Source: Pterobdella sp. o SKG-2022 (taxonomy: Eukaryota > Annelida > Clitellata > Hirudinida > Piscicolidae). Taken from it: 64,000 nucleotides of DNA. Below are positions 32,001 to 44,800 of this stretch, in pieces. The notes below the pieces were generated by a model. The model did not search any database, was not told the origin of the DNA, and saw only the letters and a program-made list of their open reading frames with translations. The DNA lies in contig OZ038320.1 in NCBI GenBank assembly GCA_964035795.1, positions 13,623,126 to 13,687,125 on the forward strand, read 5' to 3'. How positions within the stretch are numbered: position 1 is the first letter of the stretch; each line of letters starts with the position of its first letter. The translations under genes and the position numbers were made by a program.

Positions 32001-35000
32001 GAAAATATTTAGGTATATGCTTCAATAGAGGATTAATTTTTTTTCACTTATATTGGAATGCTCAGATACTTATTTTAAAGAGTTTGAAATGGGTTGAGAA
32101 CCCACTCGACAGGTCTAACCACCTCATGCATGAAGCCCTGAAGTTCTAGGAACGAAAAGCTTCGTTTTTTCAAATATTAGAAATGTTAAGTTGAAGTCGA
32201 AATCATGTAGAGATTTTATAAACTTTATCATAAACATTTACATAAAAAGATTATTTAATTAAATTTGAAGAATAATTCAAATTTGAATAAATAATGATAT
32301 TTATAGCTTATTGCACGAATACTTCAAAATTGAACCCGCGACTATTCAAATTTTTCGAACAAACCGCAGTTTTGAAGTGAAAAATTATAAATTCTAATAA
32401 GTATATCAACTTACATGAAAATTCCACTATAAAAGTGGATGTTAATTAGATTTTCAAAAAGTGAAGTTTTATTGTGTTGTTGAGGGTTTGTGTTGAGAGC
32501 GTTGTGAATACTTTACACACAAACAAATATAAGCAATAAATAAAAATAGAAACATATAACTATTTAGGTTTACAATATTTCACCATCTTAAAAATCTTTC
32601 GACTGCATCAGCTTATGAAAAAATGGCAAGCACTAAGTTTTTAGATGCTCAGTTGATGCATGCCAATGAAGACACTTAGACAAAGTACATTCTGTGAAAA
32701 ACATATTCCAAGACCACTTTAAAAATAATTAATAGAATAGAAAACCATAAAATCACACGAAGACTAATCAGAACTTTAATTTAAAAGCTCTATAAAAAGA
32801 TTTCATTAAAACTTGAGTCCTATTGAATATGTTGAAGTATGTGTTTTCAGTTTAACTTGAAGCGTTTCAATTTTCAATTACAAATGATGAGTTATTTGAA
32901 CTATTTATTGGCAGAGAATTGGAACGGGAATATTACTGAAAGTGGGAGCATCACCAATCAGGTAGGGATTCACATCTGAAGCCGATAGTATAAATATGAC
33001 TAAAAGTTTAGACTATTATTTTATTTTGAGGCTTAAATACCTGAATGATGGAATAATGGTAGATGATAATATACACAGAGTGCTTGCTGGAATCATGTTG
33101 CCTACCTGGTTCTTGTCGATGTTCATCAGGTAATGATCTCAATTTTTTCAAGGTTTTGAGACTATTTAGTTTAAATTGATAAGTGGTTGATTGTTCAGTA
33201 TTCTGTTGCTTTTCTTGATTGTATTCATAAACCGTTGATGACTTGAAATCGGCACACATGCTGAACTTCAAAAAAAGCAACAACAACAATTAAACATACT
33301 GTCAAAAATGACATTTTTGAACTTCAACTACCTAAACAACCCAGTTGACACCACATCACCTACACAATGGCTCAATTGACATCACACCACCTACACAACA
33401 GCAATACAGCAGCAACTTCAATGATGGTGTCAGCCTCCAAAGCAGTGGTCAAACAGTTGTCTATAGGATTGAAAAAAGCCCAGTAAGTTATATGAATAAC
33501 ATCTATAATATTTATCGATTGAATTTTTTGCTGTGTACACAAACTTTCATGAAACATTTTAATAAAGATTTGCTAGAAAATTGTGAAAACTAGAAATTAG
33601 TTACAAAATTAGTGTTTTGAATTAAAAGAAGATAAAAAAATAAAGAAGGGAGTGATTCAATTCATCCTCAATGACTACCTACTGAAGCACATTGTTGGCA
33701 AGGGGACATCTGCGCACGCAATGTTTTCAGCTCAAAAATGATGTTAATAAAAATGATTAATCTGATGAAAAATTTTAAAAAACAGAATCTGCCATAAGAA
33801 ATCTTTATGGTTGAACATAACATGTTAAATTAAACACTCAACATTAATGTGTGTTCATTCTGAGATTCACGACAGTGTTGATACAATGAAGATATGTTAC
33901 CAAGCCACTTTGGTGTCTTTGGGCGATGATGGAACGTTGTAGAAGAGGTCAAGAGAGATGTTAATAAAATAGAGAAGATGGCAATAAATTGCGTTATTAC
34001 TGCTGATAAAGAATTCATAAGAATCTGAGTATAGAAAACAAATTAAGAGTTTCAAGAAATGTGGGAATAAGTTGGAATTTATGGAATTTTTGAAAAATAT
34101 TTGAATGTTCAAGTACTTAAACAAATTAAATAGATCAGTAATGAAGAATTATAAAACGATGTTTTAATGTTTCAGTGACCGCAAACTGAAGCAAGAACAA
34201 AGGTGAAACATCAAAGAAATTTCAAATACTACATAATTAAAGAAACAAACACAAAGCATTTACAAAGCTTCAGTAAAACAAACTTTTCGAGAAACAAGTT
34301 TACATTATTAAGGGAATTACTTGATAATGTAAGTTTGACTTACAAAAAGCTTTTTGAATTAGGTTAATAAATACTTTTTGTTTGTTTCCCTCAGTGTTTG
34401 GTGTAGGCTATTCTATGTCATCGCTTCATAACTCACAGAATCTTTTATTAGACATAAGACTTATTTTTGTTCTCACTTACAATAAAATATTTTTAATGCT
34501 ACCTCCAACAGGTTTGAAACAAACGCAGGTGAGAACGTATTCTATTCTAAACTTAGTTTTCAATGAAGCTATAAAATCAATAAAAACTCTATTAATAAAT
34601 AAAATGGTTAAAGAGAAAAAAAAAAGATTTTTATGTATTTTTATTTTGATAAAAAATTTTTTATGAGAGAATCCACCTTATCTACATTATGAATAATAAG
34701 TTTTACCCAAATACTGCAGTCTCAAATGAAGCTTTCGAGTTTGGAGAGCAGACTGATGACCTTGGGTTGGTTCTGTCCTCATTTCAGTGTTCTAACTATT
34801 TTTCATAACATGACTAATAAAGTTTCTAAATAAGTTGTTGAAACTATCAATTTGAATATTGAGTTAAAATAGTTAATAAACACTCATAGGTGATACTTTA
34901 ACGTAAAATAGTCTGTGAAGTTTTATAGACAATGAATCCCAAATCTCATTGAAAAATAATCACTACTACTTCAGTGTCCCAAACCCAGTGTTTGTGACCA

Positions 35001-38000
35001 AAAGCACGAAGGAGGCTTGCAGTAGTGAAGAGAGTGATGTAGATGCTGATTCATCTCATGCAAAAAACAAAACCAACGAAGATAGGGAACCGAATGGGAA
35101 GATAAGTTGTAGCTTGGATGACGCCATCAACAAAAACATCGGCAGCTTCATTGAAATTGATGTGTCTGAAGATATGGATGATTTTGGTGAGTTAAACAAA
35201 ATTAATAAAAACATGGGTGTTAATTGTTTAACTCATTCACGCCTTGTGTAACTGTTGCAGACTGTTCTTGAAAGTTTTTGTTGGATCGAAAATTGTTTTT
35301 TCAATTATTCATTTGTTTTTTAAATATTATTTATAGTTTAGTTTTCATATCTTATTCAGCCTTTGAAATCATTCAAAGCTGTTTAGAATAAATTTAATTA
35401 AGATTTTTCACTTACTAAAATAATGTATAGCTTGTATGTGAATTTATTATACAACGCCAATATATGAATTAAAACCCCCGTAGCTTCGTCAAACTTACTG
35501 TTTTAAGTCCTTTATTGAACTGTTTGTGTCACAGATGTCACGATCGTTAAATTTTTTTTTTGATTTGTATTTTATGTTTATTACTATGTTTATGGATATT
35601 TTAATAGAGAATTACCACCATCATGAAGATACATCTTCGTTATGCCCCGAGGACCAGAAAAGAATAGAAAGAATCAGTCAGATGCTGGCATTATCCATCG
35701 CTTACTCGGCAAACATAGGTGAGAATTACCATATAGCAAACCTTTTAAAACTTTTTCAATATTTGTGTTTATATTATCAAAAGAGGTCGATTTAGCTTAT
35801 AATTGGGAGAAATTAAACGTGTTAAGTATAAGAATGAAGGATTTTTTCCTAAAAATGTAGTGGTACACATGGCATATAACCTCAAATGACTGGTGATGCA
35901 GGAGGTACAGGCACCTTGACAGGGACCCCCACCAACCTTCTCGTGGCAGATGCTGTTGAAAAGTGATTTTATGCTGTTTCATTATATGACAATGATATAA
36001 TAATTTTACCATTAACATTTATACAAATTTATTAGAACTTTATTGTGTCATTCACTGATGTACACATAAATATTTGAGTAAACATTTGATTTATGTCACG
36101 GTATCTTCGTTGTAAACTCTTTTAACTAGTTTTCATGAAAAAACTTCAATTCTATGACTTAAACTCATGTACATACATACTTATTTATTTGATGCTGATT
36201 GCTCAACTGCAGAGTGTTCAGGGAAAATGGCTTGGAGAATCCTATAACATTCGCTACGTGGTTCTTTTTCAGCATTCCTCTGTCCGTCATTTGCCTCGTG
36301 CTGCTATTTATCTGGATGCAGCTTTTTTATCTCAGATGCAGGTGCCACTTTCATAAGTCTTTACTCTTATTCGAACGTTTTATTTCTCTATTAATGTTTA
36401 TCCACATCGGTATGGTAATTTTGTATGCATAAAAGCTTTGTGGTTAAAAATATTTGTCTAATTTCAGCTTCATTTCATGTGTTTGAATTTTAGAACAACT
36501 TTCAATATAAACGATCATGAATTTGAAATGGTCGGCTTTACTTTATTGTGCTTAGTAAGCTTATTTTTGAATTTGAGTAGAAATTTTATTTTTGGTGAAA
36601 GAATCTTTTAAATTATTATTATTATAATTGTTGATTAAAATTAAAATTTATTAAGTAAAAACTTACCTTGTCATTCAATTAGCATGCAATACTTTTAGTA
36701 CTTAAAATTTAAACTCTAACTAAAAGAGAAGCTTTGCTATTTGACTCAATAATCCATTGTGTTGTTTTTGATACACTTTGTTACAGATTAATTGATTCCC
36801 AGCCTTATATTACATTATGGGAATTTTGAACAACTATTCTACCATCAACTTCAGTATATTTCAATAAAATCTCAAAGTAAACATAATAATGATACTAAAT
36901 GAATCACCGACTGATGGCAGTTGTTGCAAGAGAAACAAGGGGTTGGAGGAGGGAGAAGCTGCTATCAAGGTTTGGTCTTCGAATGTCTTAAGAGATGCTT
37001 TTCATCCCTATGAAATTAAAAGAAACGAGAAAAATTTAATTGAAAAAATATTTTTTTAATATTTTCAAATTTTTTATGGTGAAACTTATGATTTAATATG
37101 CTAAAAAACCTAATTGTTCCATTAACTTCAGAAAGTGATGAGAGAAGAATATAACAAGCTAGGACCCGTCAGGTTAAAATAAATGAAAATTTCCAATTAG
37201 GCTGAACATAACATTAAACAATAGTTTTGGAGAGGTTGTCACAAGCTTATTGTTGGCAGTGATGATAATACTGTGGCTCACGAGGGACCCTGGGTTCATC
37301 GATGGTTATGCCAGCCTCTTCCGTAAAGGGTTTGTCACCCTTTCAGTTTTTAATGAAAATATTATGTTTATACTATTTATGAGGGAATACTTTATGAAAA
37401 ATGATTAATCTCAGGTATGTATCCGACTCCACACCTTCCATCTTCATTGTCATTCTCCTCTTCATTTTTCCCATTGAGAAGCCGGACTGGCCTCTGTGGA
37501 GAGAAAACAAAAAATGTGGAAGTTCTATTACATAATTTTCATAATTGACATAAATTGAACACCATTACTCAATCATTTGAAATTAAAGTATAAAGATGAA
37601 TAAACTATCGAATCAAATTGATGATTTTTCTGACATTTACAGCAAAACCTAAAATAAAAAGAGCTCTCTTAACGTGGCAAGAAGTTTGCGAAAGGTTGAT
37701 ATAATGAATTGATTTGAAACGTTCCACATTTAAACATCCACGATGCACACAGACTGCCTTGGGGTCCAGTGATTCTGCTTGGGGGTGGTTTCGCCATGGC
37801 TGAAGGGTGCCGGGTACATGTTCTACTACTTCAAACTAATATTATTTTTGCTTTGTTTCGTTGAGAAAATTTGAGCAAAACTAGTAATATATTAAAAAAT
37901 ATATATTAAATAACGTCTTTTCTGATAAAAGTTGAATTATAAAGGCGATATAAGATTAATCTCACTTTGCCTCAGAACTCCGGCTTGACCGAACTGATCG

Positions 38001-38924
38001 GATCCAACTTGACATCATTATCAGCACTACCTCCATGGTTGTTTGCTTTCATCATCACACTGTCCATCTCCTTCATCACAGAAGTCATGTCAAACACAGC
38101 CGTCATGGCCCTTTTCCTTCCCATCCTTGCCGCCATTGTGAGTCTTGTGGAGAAAGTTATTTACCATTTTAAATCTAATTTTAATTTCACGTTTTAAGCC
38201 ACATTCAAGACAGTAAAAATGAACTTTTCCATAACTTAAAGCTTTTTGTTATGTGCTGGTTAACTTTATCAGCATTCAAACTACTTTAAACATGAACAGG
38301 CCAAAGACCTCTCCTTGAACCCTCTGCTGCTCATGTTACCAGCTGGCATGGCTGCCTCATTCGCCTTCATGTTGCCTATCGGTGCGTTAAAACCTTTTTT
38401 AGACTTCCTTGAATAACTATGTCACAGACATATAATATGGCCGTTCAAATCGTTGCGACGCCATTTACTCGTTGTGGATGTAATTAAATTAATTGAAATG
38501 AAGCTTTTGAAAGGTTTAGTTTGCTTTGTTGCGTCTGATCGAATTGAAATTTTTTTGTGCTTTATGACTATGAGAAAAATTAGGATTATATATTGTATCA
38601 TTAAAGAATTTCTTTTATCACTTCAATTTTTAGATAAATAGTTGTCTTTTCTAAATCCATGTTAATATGCACTGTTATCGTTATTATTCTAAATGTAAAT
38701 ATAAATAAAAGTTTTGAAAGCATAATACTTCCTCTACAGCCACCCCACCCAACGCCATCGTTTTCTCTTGCGCCAATTTGAAAGTCTTTCAAATGGTGAA
38801 GGTAGGTTTTGTAATGAATCTGCTTTGTGTTGCAATGGTTACACTGGCCTTGAATACCTGGGGATACCCCATGTTCAACCTATCACAACCTCCATGGGTA
38901 AATGCCACTGCCGTCTCAAATTGA
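29048..38924 (+). CDS. SLC13: SLC13-family sodium-dicarboxylate/citrate cotransporter (INDY/NaDC-like)
   Basis: Plasma-membrane sodium-coupled importer of di/tricarboxylates (DASS family). Twenty exons: 29048-29260, 30707-30782, 31523-31596, 31796-31864, 32915-32961, 33079-33129, 33402-33482, 34975-35186, 35608-35718, 35902-35962, 36213-36341, 36921-36969, 37132-37172, 37225-37329, 37415-37515, 37643-37694, 37753-37813, 37976-38137, 38300-38381, 38740-38924. All phases agree: 653 residues, no stop. Both signature SNT motifs are present (Ser177-Asn-Thr, and Ser550-Asn-Thr in SFITEVMSNTAVMALFLPIL). Also present are TGTPTNLL (about 319-326), GGGFAMAEGCRNSGL, and ATPPNAIVFSCANLKVFQMV near the end. 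The C terminus has NLS and NAT sequons, as in vertebrate NaDCs. The acidic cytosolic loop in exon 8 is family-variable. Which ATG is used (29048, 29075 or 29117) is undecided. Substrate among SLC13A2/3/5 types not resolvable here. Confidence 0.93.
29641..30099. mobile_element. 459-bp MITE with ~90-bp terminal inverted repeats
   Basis: The left end TTTGACAATTTTTACTTCGA and onward through TTTATTGAGCAAAATAAATA and TCGATAAATTTACCC is repeated inverted at the right end, finishing AATTGTCAAA. No ORF inside. Lies in SLC13 intron 1. Target-site duplication not evident. Its ends recur alone at 9061, 56307 and, more diverged, near 61085. Confidence 0.8.
31310..31362 (-). repeat. Degenerate hammerhead-like motif in SLC13 intron 2
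   Basis: Minus reading ACTTGATAATTTAAG.., then CCTTACGAAAAGCTTCC. Core TTGATAA and GAAA-AGCTT-C kept; stem II partly lost, stem I not convincing. Confidence 0.5.
31865..32914. other. SLC13 intron 4, one weak ribozyme-like motif
   Basis: 1,050-base intron. At 32136-32166 (plus) CTGAA, stem GTTC/GAAC and GAAA-AGCTT-C resemble the hammerhead family with a shortened core. Otherwise nothing recognised. Confidence 0.45.
34255..34385. repeat. Head-to-head hammerhead-like pair in SLC13 intron 7
   Basis: Right half (plus): ACTTGATAA, stem II GTAAGT/ACTTAC with TTG loop, AAAA-AGCTT, then a GTTAATAAATAC block. Left half is an inverted diverged copy (minus: CTTAATAATG, AAAC/GTTT, CGAAAAG). Same arrangement as 12215-12347 and 21792-21912. 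Confidence 0.65.
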
Positions 38925-41854
38925 AGAAATTCAAGAACTTATTAAGTCTTTGATATTGTTGAAAAAATATTATTTATATTATTAGTGTGTTGTGATATTT
39001 TTTTTGAAGTATTTAAAGTTTGAGAACAGCCTTTTTGTTTCTTATCTAGTTTCAATTGATAAACGGTGACTAATTCTCAATGAAAAACTGCAAAATCTTT
39101 AAAAATTATTCTATTTGTTTCAATTGAACTATTCCACTGTCTTTGAGCCATGTTTAAATATTTTGTACGGATGCAAATTATGTTTCTTTTTTTTAGTGTC
39201 AAATAATGTTTTAAAAACAACTCTTTTCAATTGTTTCTATAAAAAACATCTTAAATTTAAGAAATTCAAACTCAAAAAAAACTACATACTCAATTTGTTA
39301 TGTTTAATGTAACGAAACAAGAAATAAAATCTTGCAAAACAAGTATCACGTGCCTTTTTAAAGAGCATTATAACGAAAAAAAATTGAATTGTTTTGTGCT
39401 GGCCCACAACAACATTACTCATGAAGACTTTATAGAAGTTATCAAAGGTCAAGAAAAGTATTTAATGAAATAAAGATTTTTAAACTTTGGTTGAAATCAT
39501 ATAATCTATATGCGCATTCAATAATTGATTCAGCACGAATAAAAAACTTTTAGGTTAAAAAACAATAGAATCAATAAAATAATCTATAAAAAAAACCAAT
39601 ATTTAAGAATTTTTTCACGTACAAATAGTACAAACACGCTTAATTTTCTTGCCGCATTCAGCACATCTTTGTTAGGCAGCGACTGATTGCACAAGATGAT
39701 TTTTTTTGCCAAATCAACTAGCTTTTCTCACTCTGATATCGAAAATCTTATTCTTTGGTTTCGAACGCTTTCGATTTGAAAGAGATGGTTCTGAAAGATA
39801 ATCCAAAAAAATCTTCCTACGTAGTTTTTTTGAGATATCTTGTTTTTTTAATATTGAATTTTATATAGTTTTTTTACAATATGAGAATTTTTTGAAAAGA
39901 CATTTTTCAAGAAATTAGCTAAAATTATCTATAAAAAATTATGTTAAGTCTAACAAATTATGGCTAACCGTTTATGATAAGGTTTTATTTAACGGAAATT
40001 TTTACTAATTTTTAAAAAATTGTTTTTATGAAAAAATTTTTTTAATTGTGACGAAATCATATAATATTTTCGTAAAAATTCAATAGTGAAATTTTTCTAT
40101 GACTGGATGTCTCTTGATAATGCATCATACATTCACGACCGTCATATGAGGGAACTTCGTGACTACTGGAAACCACCATTTCTTAATTTGCATGCGTGTT
40201 CTGTAAAGGCAAACTTGTTCATCATTCACATTACCCATGCTCTGGTTATATTCTGCTATGCATTAGACCTTCTGACAAATATAAATTTTTTTTCGACAAA
40301 ATAAATCATTTTATAGTGAGAGTTAGGTAGACATAACTAATTCTTAGCAACAGATACTGGTATGTTTTGGTTCCATTTTGTTATAAGTATCTTTTTATTA
40401 CGGAATGAATTTTTAATTTATATGAATAGGTGAATGAAATTATTATAAAACAGTGATAAATTATATAAATTATCATAAAATTATCATGGTGTCAAATGCA
40501 TTTTTATCGAAATTTGATTTAAATAATAGACATTGTAGTTCCTTTACAAAAAGCTTCGGGCATTGGAATTAAATTATGAAAATTTATATAAAACATAAAA
40601 ATAGCTATAATTTTATGCAATTTTTGTTTTATAACAAAATTTAATACTTTTCATTTCAGTATAATGCAGAATAAAATCAATCCAAAAGCTACCACACTCA
40701 GCTAGCATCCCATTACTGAGACGCTGAAGAAAATGGCCTATAATATCCTTCTTTTTTATACAAAAAACTAACTAAAATCTAAACTCAAAATTTCAAACTT
40801 TTGCCAAGTTCTTTAGTCACAAAAAATACAGTTTTGGTAGAATATTCTGACGAATACAATCGTTTAAAACTTGCATCTGAAATTTTTGAAAAATTGGTTA
40901 ATACTGAAGCCAACAACTTCACAAATATGATAAAATAAACTTAATTTTTTTAAAAACTAGACCTATTTTAACGAGTTAAATCTCAAAAATAACGTCTACT
41001 AAAAGTCATTAATGAAATACATTTATTTATTCACGCGTCCGAAAAATAGCCACATCGTAGCTAATGAGTTAATTCATTTGTTCATAAGAAAAGATCATCT
41101 CAACTTTTGAGTTGTTTCACTTTTTAATAACAATAAAAATTCTAATGAAGTGGAAGCAACATTGAATGTTTTGCAATCATCATCCTAAATTTTTCAATCA
41201 ATGGTAAAGATCGTTGGATTAATTGGTGTACAGATTCTTCAAAACCTCCTAATATTGTTGGATTGCTTTGAAGGGGGCTCCTATCTTGACATAGTTCATC
41301 AGTCTTGCGTGCTTTTGAATTTTTTTCACATATTTTTTTTTTCAATATTGTCAGTTTTTTTATTTGAGTTTGAAGATTTATCATTGGATCGAAAAAACCA
41401 ACATACATCGGTCCAACTTCAAAATGAAAAAGCTTGAAAACATTTCAAAAAAATTATGATGTCTTTGAAAATCTAAGAATAAAATGCAATAAAAGTCGAT
41501 AAAGAGTATAAATAGTGAATGAAGGTGCGAAATTAAATTTGAAAATGCTTTGAATTGATGGGGGCACTTAAGAACCACTTGATGCCGTCCAAGCGATTCT
41601 AAATGTCTTATAAACATCAGATCTCGAAGCTTTATTCAAGTTGTCGTCAGAACTATTTAAAGATAATTAAAATTTGATTTCATCATTTTTACAAAAACGC
41701 ATATATTGAAAAGAACAAATGAGAAATATATAATTCTAGAAAACTTACACGTAATTAAAATATAATCTATATAATGAAGTTGAATTGATGGGAAGTCAAA
41801 GCAATATTGTGAACAAGCGCACACTTGAAAACCGAAAAAATCAGATCTTGATTG
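38925..41854. other. Intergenic between SLC13 and the decarboxylase gene
   Basis: AATAAA near 39322 could end the SLC13 transcript. Contains a piggyBac-like remnant (39610-39835), a weak AAAAAGCTTCG motif at 40545 and unassigned AT-rich DNA. Open frames at 40086-40304 and 41142-41617 show no family motif. Confidence 0.45.
39610..39835 (-). pseudogene. piggyBac-like transposase C-terminal remnant
   Basis: One minus frame with two internal stops reads DYLSEPSLSNRKRSKPKNK, then FGKKNHLVQSVAA and RCAECGKKIKRVCTICT. The basic linker followed by a CxxC..CxxC cysteine-rich end fits the C-terminal domain of piggyBac/PGBD transposases. No catalytic part recognised upstream. Confidence 0.55.
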
Positions 41855-44800
41855 ATGGATTCAAAGGAGTTCAGAGTGAGGGGTCGTGAGATGGTCGACT
41901 TCATCAGCAACTACCTGGACAACATTGCCAAAATGAGGGTCTGTGAATTTAAGCTTATTTAACTCATTCACTGCGTTTTATCTTGTTAGGTTTAAATAAA
42001 TAAAGCGTTAAAGAATGAGAAAATTAAACCTATCATCATTTTTTTGGAGTTTCATTGAATGTTTAAAAATTTATGAGTCGTTTAAGAAAGTCTTATACAT
42101 TTAAGTATGTATAGTTTTAATGTTTTGATAACATATGACAACTGTTCCTCATAAGCAAAAGGTAACGTGTGATAAGGGCTGATAATTAAATATGGTACCT
42201 GTTAAGAATTAAAAATGATGCTGTTTCATTTATTTATTCTTGAGCTTTACAAAAAAAGGTACTTAAAAAGGAATTAACTGGTAAAACGTATTGTTAAATA
42301 TAAGCTCAAAGCTCTTTGTTTGTCGGAGTACGAATACCCTCTGGTTTCCCCTAAACTCTGTATTTTACTAATTTTTTTTTCAATATATATTTTTTTATTC
42401 AAATCACTTTTTGAATTGTGAATAGTTTGGTGATGGTTATTTGCTCTTAAACTTTTTCGCTATAAGGCATGCGATGGTGGCATTTTTGGCTGCAACATAG
42501 TTTTTCTCACGCGGCAGTAAGCTAGCATGTACTAGCTTTGTTTCATCTTGACTTGATAAGCTGATTTAATAAAAAAAATTTTCGTTTTATTTTTATGCGT
42601 TTTGATGATAAATTCCCGCATGAATGCCGAGTCATCTATCGATTTTGCTCCGCCAAAGTTCTTTTAGGCAGTTTTATTGTCTGGCATCATATTCAAACAT
42701 TTTATTAATAGTTTTGTGTTTCAGATTCAGACTCAAATATTTAAGCTTGCAAGTGGTTGGATTACATTTTTCTAGTTTTCAAATCAGTATATTTTGTGCT
42801 CTTCTAGAGTACCTAACATGTAATCTTTTTATCGATTGTTCCGAAGATGTTTCAATATTTTTATTAGTTTATTTGTGAAGCGCACAGTTTTCAAACTAAG
42901 TTTGCTGCAAAGGCGCTTGCATAGTCTAAAGAACTAGGGCAAAAGGATGCGGCTATATAGATGAGTTTTTAAACGCTTGAAAAAATGTTTAAGGGAAGAT
43001 GAGAGACGCAGCTTAAATGGAAGAGAATTCCATAAATGAGAGGTGGTATGTGAAAAAAGGCGACATAAAAAAAAGTTAGAAGAGACAGGCTGATATAGCC
43101 ATAAATCAGAGTTCGAAGACCTGAGAGACTCATGAGTCTGTCTGGTAGTAAGAAGCCTATATAAATGAGCCGGCTGAGTGAAATTTCATATACTAGAGGT
43201 GAGCCACAGTAACTTGAACTGGGCTCTTAGTGCGACCAGCAAACAATGAAGGCGATCGAGGCAAGCGCGAAATCAAGAATAATAATCAGCTTGAAGAACA
43301 GTTTTGGCAGCACAATTATGGAAAGATTGCAACTTAGAAATAAGACAATTCGAAAATTCACAAAGAAAGAATTGTCGAGCTTGGCAAGAAATAAGAGATA
43401 GTCAAGACAGCGGCAATGTTAAAAGGTGGGAATTTGCGTATTTGTTTGATCGCATGGAGATGAAAATTAGATGTTTGTATAACCTGAAAGATAAATGCGT
43501 TTCATAGAAGACTCCCAAAACAAATAATTAATATTCGTTGGCCTAAATTTATTTCAAACATCAACTTATATAGAATATCAAAAATAGAGACACCATGGAG
43601 CTCGACAATAAAACAAAGACGTCTGAACTGGTTAGGGCATCTGATGAGAATCCCAGAGAAAATTCCTGCACGCTCTAGAAGAAGTAAAAAGACCCGAAAA
43701 AAAAGCGAGGAAGACCCCCTCTTACAGGGTGGAAGACTATCTTAAGAGACACAAACTTAGAACAAATAAAAGAAATGTGTCAAGACAGAAAAATATAGAG
43801 AAAATTTTTTAAAAACGTGATGCCTATAAACATGATGATGATGCGTCCTTCGCGGGCGAAGACGACCACAACTTCTATTCCTCGGATCTGTGAGTGCGAA
43901 GATGGCTGGTCAGACCAATCTTTGCACTAAATTGCCTTGAGCAGTGTGGACAGGGATACGCTAAGGTAGAAGAGGCAGTACTCACTCTTATTTTACGACG
44001 CTGGCGTTTTTGCTCTTGCTCTTCCACACGTCTCGCTTCAAAGCTCGACACACTAGTGGAAACAGTGCTGCGCGCCAGAAAGTCCGGTCTCGAGCTATTT
44101 CTTCCCAGGTGTTCGGATCAATGTTGCAATGTTTTAGAGAAGCCTTCAGTATATCCTTATATCGCTTCCTCTGACCTCCAAGAGAGCGCTTGCCTTCAGC
44201 CAACTCACCAAAAAGCAATCGCTTTGGCAGTCGTTCGTCGGGCATTCTGAGTACGTGCCCTACCCACTTGAGCTGAAAGCGCTTGAGAAACGCATGAATA
44301 CTCTCCATGTTAGCTTTTTGGAGTACTTCTGTGTCGGGCACTTTGTCCTGCCAACGGATGCGAAGCAATTTCCGAAGGCATCACATGTGGAAAGAGTTCA
44401 GCTGTCTGGCGTGACGACTATACACAGTCCATGTTTCGCGTGCGTATAGTAATGTAAAAAGAATAATTGCACGGTACACTTTCAGCTTGGTTAAAACGCT
44501 GATCCCTCTTCTTTCCCACACCTTCTTTCATAGTGTGCCGAAGGCTGAGCTGGCTCTTGCAATTCTGTAAAAACCTCTTTGTCGATACTGACAGAATGTG
44601 ACAATGTGCTGCCGAGGTATATGAAATTTTCTGCCACTGTAAGCTTTTCGCCGCTGACTACAATAACTGACTCTGTGTAGGGAGCTTTATGAGCCGGCTG
44701 GTACATCACTTCAGTTTTCTAGATACTGCCAAAGTTGTCACAAGCTGTATCAAACCGGTTTAAGCTTTCCTGCATAATCGACTGTGTACCAGCGTTTAAT

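Noticed and set aside
33640..33720. Possible extra SLC13 exon (GVIQFILNDYLLKHIVG)
   Set aside because: Every acceptor in the stretch produces an immediate stop in the phase left by exon 7, and the segment has no counterpart in SLC13 proteins; exon 7 joins exon 8 in frame without it.
34735..34790. Possible SLC13 exon (SNEAFEFGEQTDDL)
   Set aside because: Phase does not fit exon 7 (stop after three codons) and the family loop is already covered by exon 8.
38768..38953. Open frame MRQFESLSNGEGRFCNESAL at the end of SLC13
   Set aside because: Different frame over the true last exon, which reads CANLKVFQMVKVGFVMN to the stop at 38922.
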